DNA of 64,000 nucleotides, from assembly GCA_964600235.1 (NCBI GenBank), contig CAZRIV010000014.1, forward strand, positions 62,001 to 126,000. The letters are read 5' to 3'. The notes below the pieces were generated by a model. It was not told the origin of the DNA, made no database searches, and saw only the letters and a list, made by a program, of their open reading frames with translations. Positions 8,528 to 18,301 of the stretch are shown piece by piece. Position 1 is the first letter of the stretch; the number at the start of each line of letters is the position of its first letter. Source of the DNA: MWEI01 sp964600235 (GTDB taxonomy: Bacteria > Desulfobacterota > Desulfomonilia > UBA1062). Position numbers and translations under genes: made by a program.

Positions 8528-11071
8528 ATGCCGGCAAGAAAATATGCCTCTGCAGGGCCTGGCCTGGCCGTCCTGCTGATGGTGTCATGCCTATTATGCA
8601 GCAGCTGCACCAACGTGGCGACAAATCACTTCAGTGATACCGTCGATGATCCTCAAGGGACTCTGCACCTCCCAGGCCTGGGGGCACAGGTCCGGGTGAT
8701 GCGGGACAGCTACGGCATCCCCTACATCGAGGCCCGGGACATGGAGGACATGGCATTTGCCATGGGTTATGTCCATGCCACAGACAGGCTCGTCCAGATG
8801 ACCGGGTTCAAGCTCGTATCGCAGGGCAGGCTTGCGGAGATGGCCGGACCTGTGGCGCTTGACCTGGACATCTACCTGCGCAGCATAGGCCTGAGAACCA
8901 TTACACAGAACATTCTGCAGAAGCTTAACCCGCAGAGCATGGCGTTGCTGCAGAAATACAGCGACGGGGTGAATGCCTATCTGGAGCTGCACAAGGACAG
9001 GATGCCCCCCGGGATAGCCTTGTCGGGATATGTTCCTGAAAAGTGGGAGCCGAAAGATTCCATTTCCGTCTTCTGCCTGGTCAACCTTGCGCTTTCGTTC
9101 AACCTGCACGAGGAGATCTCCACATTGAGCGTGGCCCAGGCCATCGGCGCGGAAAAGGCCGCCTGGCTGCTGCCCATCTACCCGGACGAGCCCCTGCCCT
9201 TTGAAGAGGCTGCAAAACTCAAGGGCATCGACCTGTCAAAGACAGCCGAATCCGTGGCCGGAATCGACTTGGGCCGACAGATGGCAGCCGTGCTGGGCTT
9301 GAAGGGGGTAGCCGCATCCAACAACTGGGCCATTTCAGGGGAAAGAACAGCAGGGTCGGCCAGCATCCTTGCCAACGACACCCACCTCTTGCTGGGCATG
9401 CCTTCCCTGTGGACCATGATGCACATCAAGTGCGGCACATACGATGTGGCAGGTGTAGGTGTAGCAGGTATCCCGGCCGTGGTGGCCGGCTGTAACGGCC
9501 GCCTCGCCTGGGGCATGACCATGGTCATGGCGGACAACCAGGACCTCTTCCTGGAAAAACTCAGGATCGAAGGCGGCAAATATTATTATCTCCACAAGGG
9601 ACAATGGCTCCCCACAAAAGACCGCAAGGAGGTCCTCAAGGTGAAAGGGGGCTCGCCCGTGACAATAACGATCCGGGAGACCTGCCACGGACCTCTGCTC
9701 AACAACGCCATCGGTCGTGAGCCCAAAGTGCCCTTACAGCCCGTGCCGGTGGAAAGCCCCTACGGCCTCGCTCTGAGCTGGACCGCCGCCAGTGACGACG
9801 AGGATAGCCTCAATACCTTCTTTTCCATAAGCCGGGCATCTTCGGTGGATGAGGTGTTCCCGAGCATGAAACGCATCAGGGCCATTGCGCTCAACATGGT
9901 CTTTGCGGACAGGGATAACATAGGGTGGCAGGTAACGGGCAACTATCCCATACGGTCAAAAGGAAGAGGCCTCATGCCCTCTCCGGGCTGGACGGGCGAA
10001 TACGACTGGAAAGGCCTCATTGACCCCGGAACTCTGCCGTCATCCAAGAACCCTCCCGAGCAATTCATCGGAACGGCCAACAACCGCACTGTCCCGCGAG
10101 ATTACAGGAATGTCCTCTCCTCCTCATGGTACTGGCCGGAGCGCGCTGAGCGCATCGCACAGATGGTCGCCGCCACTGACAGACATACACTTGAAACCTG
10201 CATGAATATGCATCTGGACACTCATTCGCTCTTTGTGACCAGGCTCAAGGATGCCCTCTTCAAGGGCAACCTTGCAGGGGATATCTCCCGGGAGATTGAA
10301 TCTCTGAGCGACGAGGGCAAGAAAACCAAAGCAAGGCTCGCCCTCGAGATCATCAAGGGATTCGACGGCGACATGGCTGTTGCATCGAAAGGGGCGTCAG
10401 TCGTGAGCGCATTACTCGACTGCGCCACGAAAGACATCTTCCTGGACGAAATGGGACCTGAGGAGTCCAGGGCCTGGAAGGCCTTTATCGTGATCAACAA
10501 CGAGAGCTACAACGCCACCTGCGACCACCTCATCGTCCGTGGGGACGAGAGCCCGTTCTTCGATGACATAAAGACCCCGGTCAGGGAGACCAAGGCGGCC
10601 ATAATTGCACGTTCTTTGGTCCATGCCGTGGAATCACTGGAAACGGGTCTTAGTAAGGACCCTGGAAAATGGACTTGGGGTGCGTTACATACCTATACAT
10701 GGGAGATCGAGGCCTACGCGTTGTCTCCATCCATGGGATTTGTCGAGCGTACGGCCATGGACCTGCTCCGCCCATATTTCAACCGGGGTCCCTATCCAGC
10801 ACCCGGCGACTACTTCACCCTTAATGTGTCGGGCTACATGATGGGCCGCAATTACGAAACATGGCTCATTCCTGCCATGAGGCTCATCGTGGACTTCAGC
10901 AAGATCGAACCCATGTTCGCGGTGAACAGCTCGGGCCAGTCGGACAACCCGTCGAGCCCACACTACGATGACGGGATAAAGGCCTGGCTCGAGGGCACCT
11001 ACATCCCCTTCCCCTTCGGCAAAGAGGCGGTCAGGAAGCAGTACAGGGATGTCCTGGTGCTTGAGCCATGA
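8528..11071 (+). CDS. penicillin acylase-family Ntn hydrolase, exported
   Basis: An 847-aa protein if it begins at ATG 8528; the frame is open from 8456 but adds only polar residues. An N-terminal hydrophobic segment (GLAVLLMVSCLLCSSC) is a signal peptide with a lipobox-like cysteine. The family is made as a precursor that cuts itself before a nucleophilic serine, here Ser264 in the conserved SNNWAISGERTAGSA stretch, to give alpha and beta chains. A typical GNMRD-like/AND-TH segment (LANDTHLLLGMPSLW) follows. Substrates of relatives include beta-lactams and acyl-homoserine lactones; this one is not predictable. It probably acts in the periplasm or on the outer membrane. Confidence 0.85.
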   Translation: MPARKYASAGPGLAVLLMVSCLLCSSCTNVATNHFSDTVDDPQGTLHLPGLGAQVRVMRDSYGIPYIEARDMEDMAFAMGYVHATDRLVQMTGFKLVSQGRLAEMAGPVALDLDIYLRSIGLRTITQNILQKLNPQSMALLQKYSDGVNAYLELHKDRMPPGIALSGYVPEKWEPKDSISVFCLVNLALSFNLHEEISTLSVAQAIGAEKAAWLLPIYPDEPLPFEEAAKLKGIDLSKTAESVAGIDLGRQMAAVLGLKGVAASNNWAISGERTAGSASILANDTHLLLGMPSLWTMMHIKCGTYDVAGVGVAGIPAVVAGCNGRLAWGMTMVMADNQDLFLEKLRIEGGKYYYLHKGQWLPTKDRKEVLKVKGGSPVTITIRETCHGPLLNNAIGREPKVPLQPVPVESPYGLALSWTAASDDEDSLNTFFSISRASSVDEVFPSMKRIRAIALNMVFADRDNIGWQVTGNYPIRSKGRGLMPSPGWTGEYDWKGLIDPGTLPSSKNPPEQFIGTANNRTVPRDYRNVLSSSWYWPERAERIAQMVAATDRHTLETCMNMHLDTHSLFVTRLKDALFKGNLAGDISREIESLSDEGKKTKARLALEIIKGFDGDMAVASKGASVVSALLDCATKDIFLDEMGPEESRAWKAFIVINNESYNATCDHLIVRGDESPFFDDIKTPVRETKAAIIARSLVHAVESLETGLSKDPGKWTWGALHTYTWEIEAYALSPSMGFVERTAMDLLRPYFNRGPYPAPGDYFTLNVSGYMMGRNYETWLIPAMRLIVDFSKIEPMFAVNSSGQSDNPSSPHYDDGIKAWLEGTYIPFPFGKEAVRKQYRDVLVLEP

Positions 11072-11195
11072 GCGTGCGTTCAATACAAGCATTATGAATA
11101 TCTCACTACGGTTGATAAAATGGCCATGATTCTGGTATGAATAATTCCACGAACACGCAACATATGATTCCACTCATCAAGAGGAGTACTTTATC

Positions 11196-12521
11196 ATGAG
11201 CCTTGAAAAAGTTGCCCTGCACGTGCCCGAAATTCTTCTGCCCAAAGACGGGACGGACCTCATGCGATGGTCGGTAGTCGCCTGCGACCAGTTCACCTCG
11301 CAGGCCGATTACTGGAAACAGGTAGATGAACTGGTGGGGTCTTCACCCTCCACGCTCCGCATGATCTATCCCGAGGCATACCTGAACACCACGGACAATG
11401 ACGAGCAGATAGACAGGATCGGCAAAGCCATGGAACGCTATCTTGCCGAGGAGACCCTCGTGCCCCAGAAGCGAGGTTTTGTCCTGATCGAGCGCACCAC
11501 ATCCAGGGGCACCATACGGCGGGGGCTGCTGGTCTGCCTGGACCTTGAGCACTACGATTTCAGGGAAGGCAGCACCTGCCTCATACGCGCAACCGAAGGC
11601 ACCGTGGTTGAACGCCTTCCCGTCCGCGTCAAGATACGGGCAAAGGCATCCATCGAACTGCCGCACATCATGGTGCTCATCGACGACCCGGAGATGACGG
11701 TCATCGAACCCCTGTTCGGTAAAAGGCTCGCCAAGCTCTATGACTTCGATCTGATGATGAACGGCGGCCACATCAAGGGCTATCATGTGACCGATGAGGG
11801 CATGCTCAAGGAAATTGCCGGAAGCCTTTCGCGGCTTGTCGACCCCGCCCGGTTCTCTGACCGCTACGGTCTCAGGGACTCTGCCGATGCACTCCTCTTC
11901 GCAGTGGGAGACGGCAATCACTCCCTGGCCTCTGCAAAACTCTATTGGGAACAGCTCAAGGAAGCATCAACGGACAAAGCGGCGGTCATGAGCCACCCGG
12001 CCCGCTATGCGCTGGTGGAGCTGGTCAACGTACACGACAGGGGACTTGAGTTCGAACCCATCCACCGTGTCCTCTTCAATGTGGACAGCGATGATCTCTT
12101 TGCAGCCATGTCTGACTTCTTGATCCCCAAGGATTCCGATGTGACTGTTGTTACCGAGTTCGATCCGGAACTTCTGCCCCAGAAAAATGTGCATAAGATA
12201 GAATTCGTGACCAATGACGACAGGGGGCACATACTGATATCCAATCCCCGGTGGAATCTCGAGGTCGGCAGCCTCCAGGCCTTCCTCGACGCCTATTGCG
12301 GGGACCACCCGGAGGTGGAGATCGACTATATCCACGGCGATGACGTGGTGCGCGACCTCGCCTCGAAGCCGGGCGCCATGGGTTTTCTGCTTCCCGTGCT
12401 CTCCAAGCACGATCTCTTCAAGACCATTATCCTGGAAGGGGTTCTGCCCAGGAAGGCCTTCTCCATGGGTCATGCCGAGGAGAAGCGCTATTATGTGGAG
12501 TGCAGGAAGATCAGGCCCTGA
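11196..12521 (+). CDS. DUF1015 family protein
   Basis: A 441-aa protein preceded by AAGAGGAGT. The N-terminus (LLPKDGTDLMRWSVVACDQFTSQADYW), the VGDGNHSLASAK segment in the middle, and HRVLFN are typical for the full-length DUF1015 family. The family is common in anaerobes and its function is unknown. It is soluble, with no signal peptide. The Fe-S protein gene begins 24 bases after the stop, so both are probably one transcript. Confidence 0.85.
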   Translation: MSLEKVALHVPEILLPKDGTDLMRWSVVACDQFTSQADYWKQVDELVGSSPSTLRMIYPEAYLNTTDNDEQIDRIGKAMERYLAEETLVPQKRGFVLIERTTSRGTIRRGLLVCLDLEHYDFREGSTCLIRATEGTVVERLPVRVKIRAKASIELPHIMVLIDDPEMTVIEPLFGKRLAKLYDFDLMMNGGHIKGYHVTDEGMLKEIAGSLSRLVDPARFSDRYGLRDSADALLFAVGDGNHSLASAKLYWEQLKEASTDKAAVMSHPARYALVELVNVHDRGLEFEPIHRVLFNVDSDDLFAAMSDFLIPKDSDVTVVTEFDPELLPQKNVHKIEFVTNDDRGHILISNPRWNLEVGSLQAFLDAYCGDHPEVEIDYIHGDDVVRDLASKPGAMGFLLPVLSKHDLFKTIILEGVLPRKAFSMGHAEEKRYYVECRKIRP

Positions 12522-12545
12522 TACCATGACGAGAAGCCGGCCCGG

Positions 12546-13319
12546 ATGAAGGATCTCATTACACAGTTCATTGAGCGGATCGTATCCGGGCAGGCATCAT
12601 CAGGTTCTGCCGCCAAAACATGGCGCTCCGCCATCGTGGGTTTTGCACGCGCCGATGACCCCCTCTTCGAGCGGTTGAAGCGCTCTGCGCACCAGGGGCA
12701 CCTCCTGCCCACCGACCTGCTGGCAGGGGCAAGGTCCGTGATCGTCTACTTCCTGGCGTTTCGAGAAACAATCATGGACGGCAATGTAAGCGGGGATGCC
12801 CCCAGCACGGCATGGGCGGCAGCCTATCAGGAGACGAACAACTTGATAACGCTCATCAATACCGAGCTCGAATCCTTCCTGCAATCCAGGGGGTACCGGT
12901 GCGGGACCATCCCGGCCACCCATAATTTCGATGCCGAAAGCCTCCTGAGTCCATGGTCCCACCGCCATGCAGCCCATATAGCCGGGCTCGGCACCTTCGG
13001 GCTGAACAGGATGCTCATCACCCAAATGGGCTGCGGGGGAAGGATCGGGAGCATGGTGACCGAGCTCGAACTGGCACCGAGCCAGGGTCCCGGGCAGGAG
13101 AACTGCCTGTACCTGCACGACGGATCCTGCGGGGTCTGCATCGAGCGCTGTCCGTGCGGGGCGCTAACCCATGATGGGTTTGACAGGCGACGGTGTTATG
13201 AACGGCTTTTGGAAAACGAGAAGGGTCTGAACCTTGAAGGCCGTGCGGATGTGTGCGGAAAGTGCTGCTGCGGGCTGCCCTGTTCCTCACGGAATCCCGT
13301 TGAGAGATCCCCTGCATGA
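12546..13319 (+). CDS. Fe-S protein related to epoxyqueuosine reductase
   Basis: A 257-aa protein whose C-terminal half has two cysteine clusters: CGVCIERCPCGAL (about residues 198-210) and CGKCCCGLPC near residue 238-247. The layout is like the QueG-type double [4Fe-4S] domain. The N-terminal half has ARSVIVYFLAF and GLGTFGLNRMLIT, as in the cobalamin-binding region of QueG relatives. It is shorter than true QueG and lacks its C-terminal HEAT repeats. I take it for one of the QueG-like redox proteins of anaerobes rather than the tRNA enzyme. It follows the DUF1015 gene closely. Confidence 0.7.
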   Translation: MKDLITQFIERIVSGQASSGSAAKTWRSAIVGFARADDPLFERLKRSAHQGHLLPTDLLAGARSVIVYFLAFRETIMDGNVSGDAPSTAWAAAYQETNNLITLINTELESFLQSRGYRCGTIPATHNFDAESLLSPWSHRHAAHIAGLGTFGLNRMLITQMGCGGRIGSMVTELELAPSQGPGQENCLYLHDGSCGVCIERCPCGALTHDGFDRRRCYERLLENEKGLNLEGRADVCGKCCCGLPCSSRNPVERSPA

Positions 13320-13456
13320 CTCAGAAGAGCACCGAGGCCAGGGGGGAAAATTACCCTTTAAAGATCATGGGGCTGGTCAGGGGCAGGCAATGGATGTAAC
13401 ATGAGAGCAGCTGGTGCCCGGCACCCTCATGGCAACACCGGTGTAACGAGGTATAC

Positions 13457-14521
13457 ATGAATATTGACCTGAACGAGTATGGAATAGGAATGATCGTCGT
13501 TATCCTTGCATGCATCGTGGTGCTGATCGCGGGCATGCGCGAGGCTTCCACCATCATCGTTCCCTTCCTTCTCTCAGTATTTATTGCCGTCATGTGCAGC
13601 GGCCCTTTCAAATGGATGCGCAAGAAGCGTTTCCCGGCGTTTATCGCCATTTCGATCATCGTACTGGTCATCTTCGGCATCATCTTCGGCGTGGGGGCGT
13701 ACATCGGCGCATCGGTCAGCGAGTTCCTCCAGCAGCTGCCGCTCTACCAGAAGCGCATCCACCTCCTCATGGTCATGATCATCAAATGGCTCGGGACGTT
13801 TCAGATCTATATATCCGAGAGGATGATCCTCCAGTATTTCGACCCGGGATCCATCATGGAGATCATCGCCAACCTCTTAAGGGGCCTGGGAAGCGCCCTG
13901 TCCTATGCCCTGATCATCCTCCTCACCATGGCATTCATCCTGGTGGAGGCATCGAGCTTTTCCAGAAAGGTTCTCTCGATCGGCATATCTCCCAAAAGCA
14001 TTGAGACCATAGACAGGATACTGGAAAGCATCGGGAAATACCTCGCGCTGAAGACGTGGATCAGCCTGGTCACCGGCATCCTCGTAACGGTGCTGCTCAT
14101 GATACTGGGCGTCAAGTATGCCATGTTGTGGGGGGTGGTTACCTTCCTGCTGAATTATATCCCCAACATCGGGCCCCTGATTTCCGCCATACCGCCCATC
14201 CTCCTTTCACTGATGGACTCGGGCCTGGGTACTGCAAGTCTGGTTACCCTGGGCTACGTCGTCATAAAAACGATCATAGCCGACATCCTGGAGCCCATAT
14301 ACATGGGCAAAGGGCTCTCCCTTTCCATGCTCGTGGTGGTCCTCTCCCTTGTGTTCTGGGGGTGGGTGCTCGGTCCGGTCGGGATGCTTCTGTCCGTACC
14401 GCTGACCATGATGATAAAAATCACCTGCGAGGGGTTCCCTTCAACAAGGTGGATAGCCGTGCTCCTGGCTTCCGAAGAGCCTGTCCCCCAGGATCAGGAA
14501 CCCGCTCGAAACGTCACATGA
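13457..14521 (+). CDS. AI-2E/PerM family membrane protein
   Basis: A 354-aa integral membrane protein with about seven or eight spans. It starts with a hydrophobic helix (GIGMIVVILACIVVLIAGM) and has the conserved region NYIPNIGPLISAIPPILL near residue 232 and the C-terminal LGPVGMLLSVPLTMMIK. Members export autoinducer-2-like or other small molecules or exchange sodium and protons. No signalling gene nearby hints at the cargo. The ATG follows ACGAGG. Confidence 0.88.
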   Translation: MNIDLNEYGIGMIVVILACIVVLIAGMREASTIIVPFLLSVFIAVMCSGPFKWMRKKRFPAFIAISIIVLVIFGIIFGVGAYIGASVSEFLQQLPLYQKRIHLLMVMIIKWLGTFQIYISERMILQYFDPGSIMEIIANLLRGLGSALSYALIILLTMAFILVEASSFSRKVLSIGISPKSIETIDRILESIGKYLALKTWISLVTGILVTVLLMILGVKYAMLWGVVTFLLNYIPNIGPLISAIPPILLSLMDSGLGTASLVTLGYVVIKTIIADILEPIYMGKGLSLSMLVVVLSLVFWGWVLGPVGMLLSVPLTMMIKITCEGFPSTRWIAVLLASEEPVPQDQEPARNVT

Positions 14522-14615
14522 TGATATTTCACGAATATGACATAGACGAGGAAAGGGCTTTTTAGTACATTGGGTATATGAACATAGGCAACGTGCAAAC
14601 GATGAGAGAGAACGA

Positions 14616-15311
14616 ATGAAACGCCTGTTTTTAATGTCCATCCTGCTGATTTCCATATTCATTCCTGCACAGTGCCTTTCTGCGGCCGATCCTGCAATCT
14701 CGGCCCGCCTGGCCGAATCACTCCAGGCATTCTCCAAGATCATGGCTTCCCCCCAGAGCACTGTCCCGGCCACCCTGCTCCAGAAGGCCGAAGGTATTGC
14801 CATTATCCCCGGAATGGTCAGGGCCAGCTTCTTTGTGGGAACGAGATTCGGCAAGGGTGTCCTCATGGTCAGGGGCAAGGACGGTCGGTGGAGCAACCCT
14901 GCCCTCATTACGGTGACAGGCGGCAGCTTCGGCCTGCAGATGGGCCTGCAATCCACTGATCTTGTGCTCGTTTTCAGGAGAAGCAACGCCCTCGAGACAA
15001 AGGCAAAAGGGAGCATCATTATCGGCACAGACATGTCCATTGTTGCCGGCGCCCTGGCGCTTCACATGGACGAGATTACCGAGGCCGACCTGAACGCCGA
15101 GATCTATTCCTTTTCCCGATCGACCGGCCTGAATGCTGGTTTCGCCCTTCAAGGAGCCACAATGCGCATGGATGACGCCGCGACCTCGAACCTTTATGGG
15201 AAAAAAGGGCTGACGGCCCGGAATGTCCTCTGGGGCAAGGCTGAAACGTCAACACCCGAGGTCATGAGGTTCAAGGAGGGCTTTATCAGGCTTACGGGAA
15301 AGGCCGACTAG
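14616..15311 (+). CDS. SYLF (Ysc84-like) domain protein, exported
   Basis: A 231-aa protein with a clear signal peptide (MKRLFLMSILLISIFIPAQC, cleavage likely after SA near residue 27). The rest is a SYLF/DUF500 lipid-binding domain, recognised by AEGIAIIPGMVRASFFVG, GRWSNPALITVTGGSFG and LQMGLQSTDLVLVF. SYLF domains bind phosphoinositides or other lipids; bacterial ones are exported and poorly studied. It is convergent with the molybdopterin enzyme gene. Confidence 0.88.
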   Translation: MKRLFLMSILLISIFIPAQCLSAADPAISARLAESLQAFSKIMASPQSTVPATLLQKAEGIAIIPGMVRASFFVGTRFGKGVLMVRGKDGRWSNPALITVTGGSFGLQMGLQSTDLVLVFRRSNALETKAKGSIIIGTDMSIVAGALALHMDEITEADLNAEIYSFSRSTGLNAGFALQGATMRMDDAATSNLYGKKGLTARNVLWGKAETSTPEVMRFKEGFIRLTGKAD

Positions 15312-15387
15312 GCGAACGCCTGTCCCTTGATTCCTGCAAAGTCTGCTTTCATCGTCACCTTCCTGCATGCGGAAGGGCGTTTCACCC

Positions 15388-17625
15388 TCAGGCCGCTTCG
15401 ACCCGGCAGGGCACAAACCGGTGCAACGGCGTTCCCAGGGGGTCACGGTGGGTGTTCTTGGTCAGGATGTTGACGTTGATGCCGTATACCTTTCCAGCAT
15501 AATTAAGGCCGAATCCGTGGGGGATGAGGACCGTACCCCGGCGGACCTGATCGGATATCTGCAGCTCGCCCACGGCGCTCCCGGCCTCGGTGGTTACCTT
15601 TACATTCTGGCCGTCTTCCAGCCCCATCGATGCCGCGTCTTCCGGGTTCACGGAAACCGTGCAGGCCCGCCGGCCTTTATTCCATTCCGGGTTGCGCATC
15701 AAGGTGTTGATATTGTACTTCGTGTGGCGGCCGGCATTCAAGATCATCGGGTAGTCATCCGGCAGCTTCAGGTCCTTCGCCTCATCTTCCGCGTTCAGAT
15801 TTTCCGCCTCCGCGACCAGCTCGGGAACATAGACCTCAATCTTTCCCGATGGGGTTTTAATGGCCTTGAAGTTTTCGTCCGGGTCGACCTCTCCCACCCA
15901 GATCCCTTCCGGATGGTCCATCAGTGCCTGAAAAATACGGTCGCCCTGATCCATGCCGGGCTCGAATCCGATCCGTGCTGCGTTTTTACGAAACGCCTTG
16001 GGCGCGGTCACGAGCATTCCCCACAGGGCGGCCAGGGCCGCGCTGTCCCAGTGTTTACCAAGGGTTTTGGCAAGCACGAAAGGCATGGCGGACAGGGCTT
16101 TGGGTTCGTTCGCGGCCCATTCCATGAGCTTCGCGCCGAAGGCCATCCGGTCGCCCTTGGCTGCCTCGACCAATGCTTCGGGTATTTCCGGGATCAGGCC
16201 GAGTTTATCCGCCATCAGGGTGAAAATCTGTGACGCTTCCAGGCACTGCCCCGGCGGCGGGACAATGGGCCGCCGCATCTGGAAAAGCACCTTGGGAAAT
16301 GTCCACGGAAAGAAGGTGCCGTCCCAGGACTCGTAATAGGTCCGGCAGGGGAGCACATAATGGGCCAGCCGCGCGGTTTCGCTCATGACGATATCGTTGA
16401 CCACCAGAAGATCCAGCCTGGCGAAGGCTTCCTCATAGGCCCTGGTGTCCGGATAGGCCCGCAGGGGATTGCAGGCGCTTACATAGACCGCCCGCAGCCG
16501 GTCCGGGCGATCGTTCAGGATTTCCTCGGGCATGACCGCCGGCGGAAACGATCCGGCGGATGCCGGGGGCATGTTGGTGACTACGGTGCGCCAGGTTTTT
16601 GGGTCCCGCTCGTCCGCGTGATATCCCATGGGCATGACCATGCCCGGGATGACGTTGCCGCCTCGCACGCAGAAGATGCCGCAGATGGCCCCGAGGATGT
16701 TCATCAGATAAGAGTTCAGGGTGCTCCGCCGCCCCATGTATATTCCCAGGTCCGGGTGCAGGCACCAGCGTTTGGTGGTCATCAGGCGGCACAGCGTAAG
16801 GACGTCGTCATAGTTCAGCTCACAGGTCTCGATGGCCGCCCGGGCATCGAAATTTTCAAACCATGGCCGGATTTTCTCCCACCCTTCGACATGGTCATTT
16901 ATGTATTGCCTGTTCTCCCATTGATGATCGATGATGATGGAAATGATGGCCTTGATCAGAAGGGCATCCGTGCCGGGACGGACCGGGAGGTGCATATCTG
17001 CGATGGCCGCGGTTTCGCTTTTTCTGGGATCAATGATGACCAGCACCCGGTTCGGGTCTTTTGAGAACTCCGTCAGCACCTTCGGAGCCCTGGGCATCTG
17101 ATGGCTTTCCATGCCGTTCCAGCCCCACCCCACGAGCATTTCACTGGCATGTTCATCCGGAACTGCCACGTTATACTGCTTCCCCAGCATACGGCCGAAC
17201 AGCCACCAGATGCCGGAAAATTCCTGTCCGCCTGAGTTGTAAAAATACTGGGACCCCAAGGAACGCAATATGGAAAGGCCGAACGCACCTTCGAAATGCC
17301 CCCCCTGGGCGCTGGCCCCCATATAGGCCAGGCACCGGGGACCGTGGGAGTCGACCAGCCGTCTCATCTTTTCGGCGATTTCGCTCGTTGCCTGCTCCCA
17401 GGAAACCGGCACAAATTCTTCACCCACCCGCTTCAAGGGTTGTGTGATCCGGTCTTCGGGGTACTGGTGATAAATCACGCTGAGCCCCTTGCGACAGGCA
17501 TATCCCTGGCTCCTGAGGTTGGATTTGTCCGGCCTCACCTTGACCATCCGGTGGTTTTCAACCAGTATCTCAAGGCCGCAGTTCTGGGCGCAAAGTACAC
17601 ATCCTGTCTTGTGCCACTGATCCAT
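15388..17625 (-). CDS. molybdopterin oxidoreductase (DMSO reductase family)
   Basis: A 745-aa catalytic subunit. A [4Fe-4S] site is formed by Cys9, Cys12, Cys16 and Cys44, followed by the molybdopterin domain and a C-terminal dinucleotide-binding domain (near ILNAGRHTKYNINTLMRNPE). There is no Tat signal, so it is cytoplasmic. I cannot identify a Cys, Sec or Ser metal ligand with certainty: the expected stretch reads NSGGQEFSGIW. No electron-transfer or membrane subunit is adjacent, which is typical of solitary members. AAGGAG precedes the ATG. The neighbouring TetR gene and the operator upstream mark it as a regulated unit. Substrate unknown. Confidence 0.88.
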   Translation of the reverse strand: MDQWHKTGCVLCAQNCGLEILVENHRMVKVRPDKSNLRSQGYACRKGLSVIYHQYPEDRITQPLKRVGEEFVPVSWEQATSEIAEKMRRLVDSHGPRCLAYMGASAQGGHFEGAFGLSILRSLGSQYFYNSGGQEFSGIWWLFGRMLGKQYNVAVPDEHASEMLVGWGWNGMESHQMPRAPKVLTEFSKDPNRVLVIIDPRKSETAAIADMHLPVRPGTDALLIKAIISIIIDHQWENRQYINDHVEGWEKIRPWFENFDARAAIETCELNYDDVLTLCRLMTTKRWCLHPDLGIYMGRRSTLNSYLMNILGAICGIFCVRGGNVIPGMVMPMGYHADERDPKTWRTVVTNMPPASAGSFPPAVMPEEILNDRPDRLRAVYVSACNPLRAYPDTRAYEEAFARLDLLVVNDIVMSETARLAHYVLPCRTYYESWDGTFFPWTFPKVLFQMRRPIVPPPGQCLEASQIFTLMADKLGLIPEIPEALVEAAKGDRMAFGAKLMEWAANEPKALSAMPFVLAKTLGKHWDSAALAALWGMLVTAPKAFRKNAARIGFEPGMDQGDRIFQALMDHPEGIWVGEVDPDENFKAIKTPSGKIEVYVPELVAEAENLNAEDEAKDLKLPDDYPMILNAGRHTKYNINTLMRNPEWNKGRRACTVSVNPEDAASMGLEDGQNVKVTTEAGSAVGELQISDQVRRGTVLIPHGFGLNYAGKVYGINVNILTKNTHRDPLGTPLHRFVPCRVEAA

Positions 17626-17646
17626 GGGGATCTCCTTTCAATTTAA

Positions 17647-17663
17647 ATTATACCATCCGGTAT
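17647..17663 (-). promoter_or_regulatory. promoter -10 overlapped by TetR operator (O2)
   Basis: On the minus strand a perfect -10 box TATAAT (17647-17652) overlaps the palindrome ATACC-N4-GGTAT (17650-17663). The same half-sites with the same spacing occur upstream of the TetR gene. No clear -35 box is seen at normal spacing. The mopterin enzyme start is 21 bases beyond the -10 box. Repression by the adjacent TetR protein is inferred. Confidence 0.65.
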
Positions 17664-17677
17664 GATCAGGTTTCCGG

Positions 17678-18292
17678 TCACTCTCCGCCGGCTGCCATGC
17701 CGCGGATTTTGTCCGCCAACTGGTCCAGGGCGTTGGCCAGATAACTCTTCTTCCCGGTGAGCTTGGCGAGCATGAGGCCGCCTTCGATCAGGGCCAGGGT
17801 GGTCTCCGCGAACTTCTCGGCGTCCACCCCCGCATCGATCTCTCCTGCCGCGATGCCCCGGCCTGTCAGATCGATGAGGATATTTCTGAACCTTTCAATC
17901 GCCTGAGCCGCAAGATCCGACAGGTCCCTGTGGGTATCGTCCGCCTCGGTCGCGGTGTTGAGGATCGGGCAGCCGCCGTAGGCGATCATCCGATGGTATA
18001 ATCTGAGGTACGCATCGGGGATGGCCAGAAGCTTCCTGAGCGGCGACGACGCCTTGCCCAGTTCCTGCTCCATATAGCGGAACAAATTGTCCACGCTGTA
18101 TTGAAACACCGCAAGGGCCAGATCGTCCTTGTTCTTAAAGTTGCCGTAAATGCTTCCCTTGCTGAGCCCGGTGGCCGAAGTCAGGTCGGACAGGGAGGTT
18201 CCCGCGACCCCTTTTTTGTTAAAAACCGGAGCGACGCTCTCAATAATGAACAGCCGGGTTCTGTTCGATTTGCTGAGCAGGGTTTCTTTCAT
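17678..18292 (-). CDS. TetR/AcrR family transcriptional regulator
   Basis: A 204-aa regulator. The N-terminal helix-turn-helix covers roughly residues 10-60 (VFNKKGVAGTSLSDLTSATG, LSKGSIYGNFKNKDDLA). The C-terminal ligand domain has the NTATEADDTHRDL segment and the ending LANALDQLADKIRGMA. It is transcribed in the same direction as the mopterin oxidoreductase gene that follows 52 bases later. Matching palindromes stand before both genes, so it very probably represses both. No Shine-Dalgarno sequence precedes the ATG, which fits the near-leaderless transcript implied by its promoter. Confidence 0.92.
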   Translation of the reverse strand: MKETLLSKSNRTRLFIIESVAPVFNKKGVAGTSLSDLTSATGLSKGSIYGNFKNKDDLALAVFQYSVDNLFRYMEQELGKASSPLRKLLAIPDAYLRLYHRMIAYGGCPILNTATEADDTHRDLSDLAAQAIERFRNILIDLTGRGIAAGEIDAGVDAEKFAETTLALIEGGLMLAKLTGKKSYLANALDQLADKIRGMAAGGE

Positions 18293-18301
18293 AGTTTTAA
18301 A

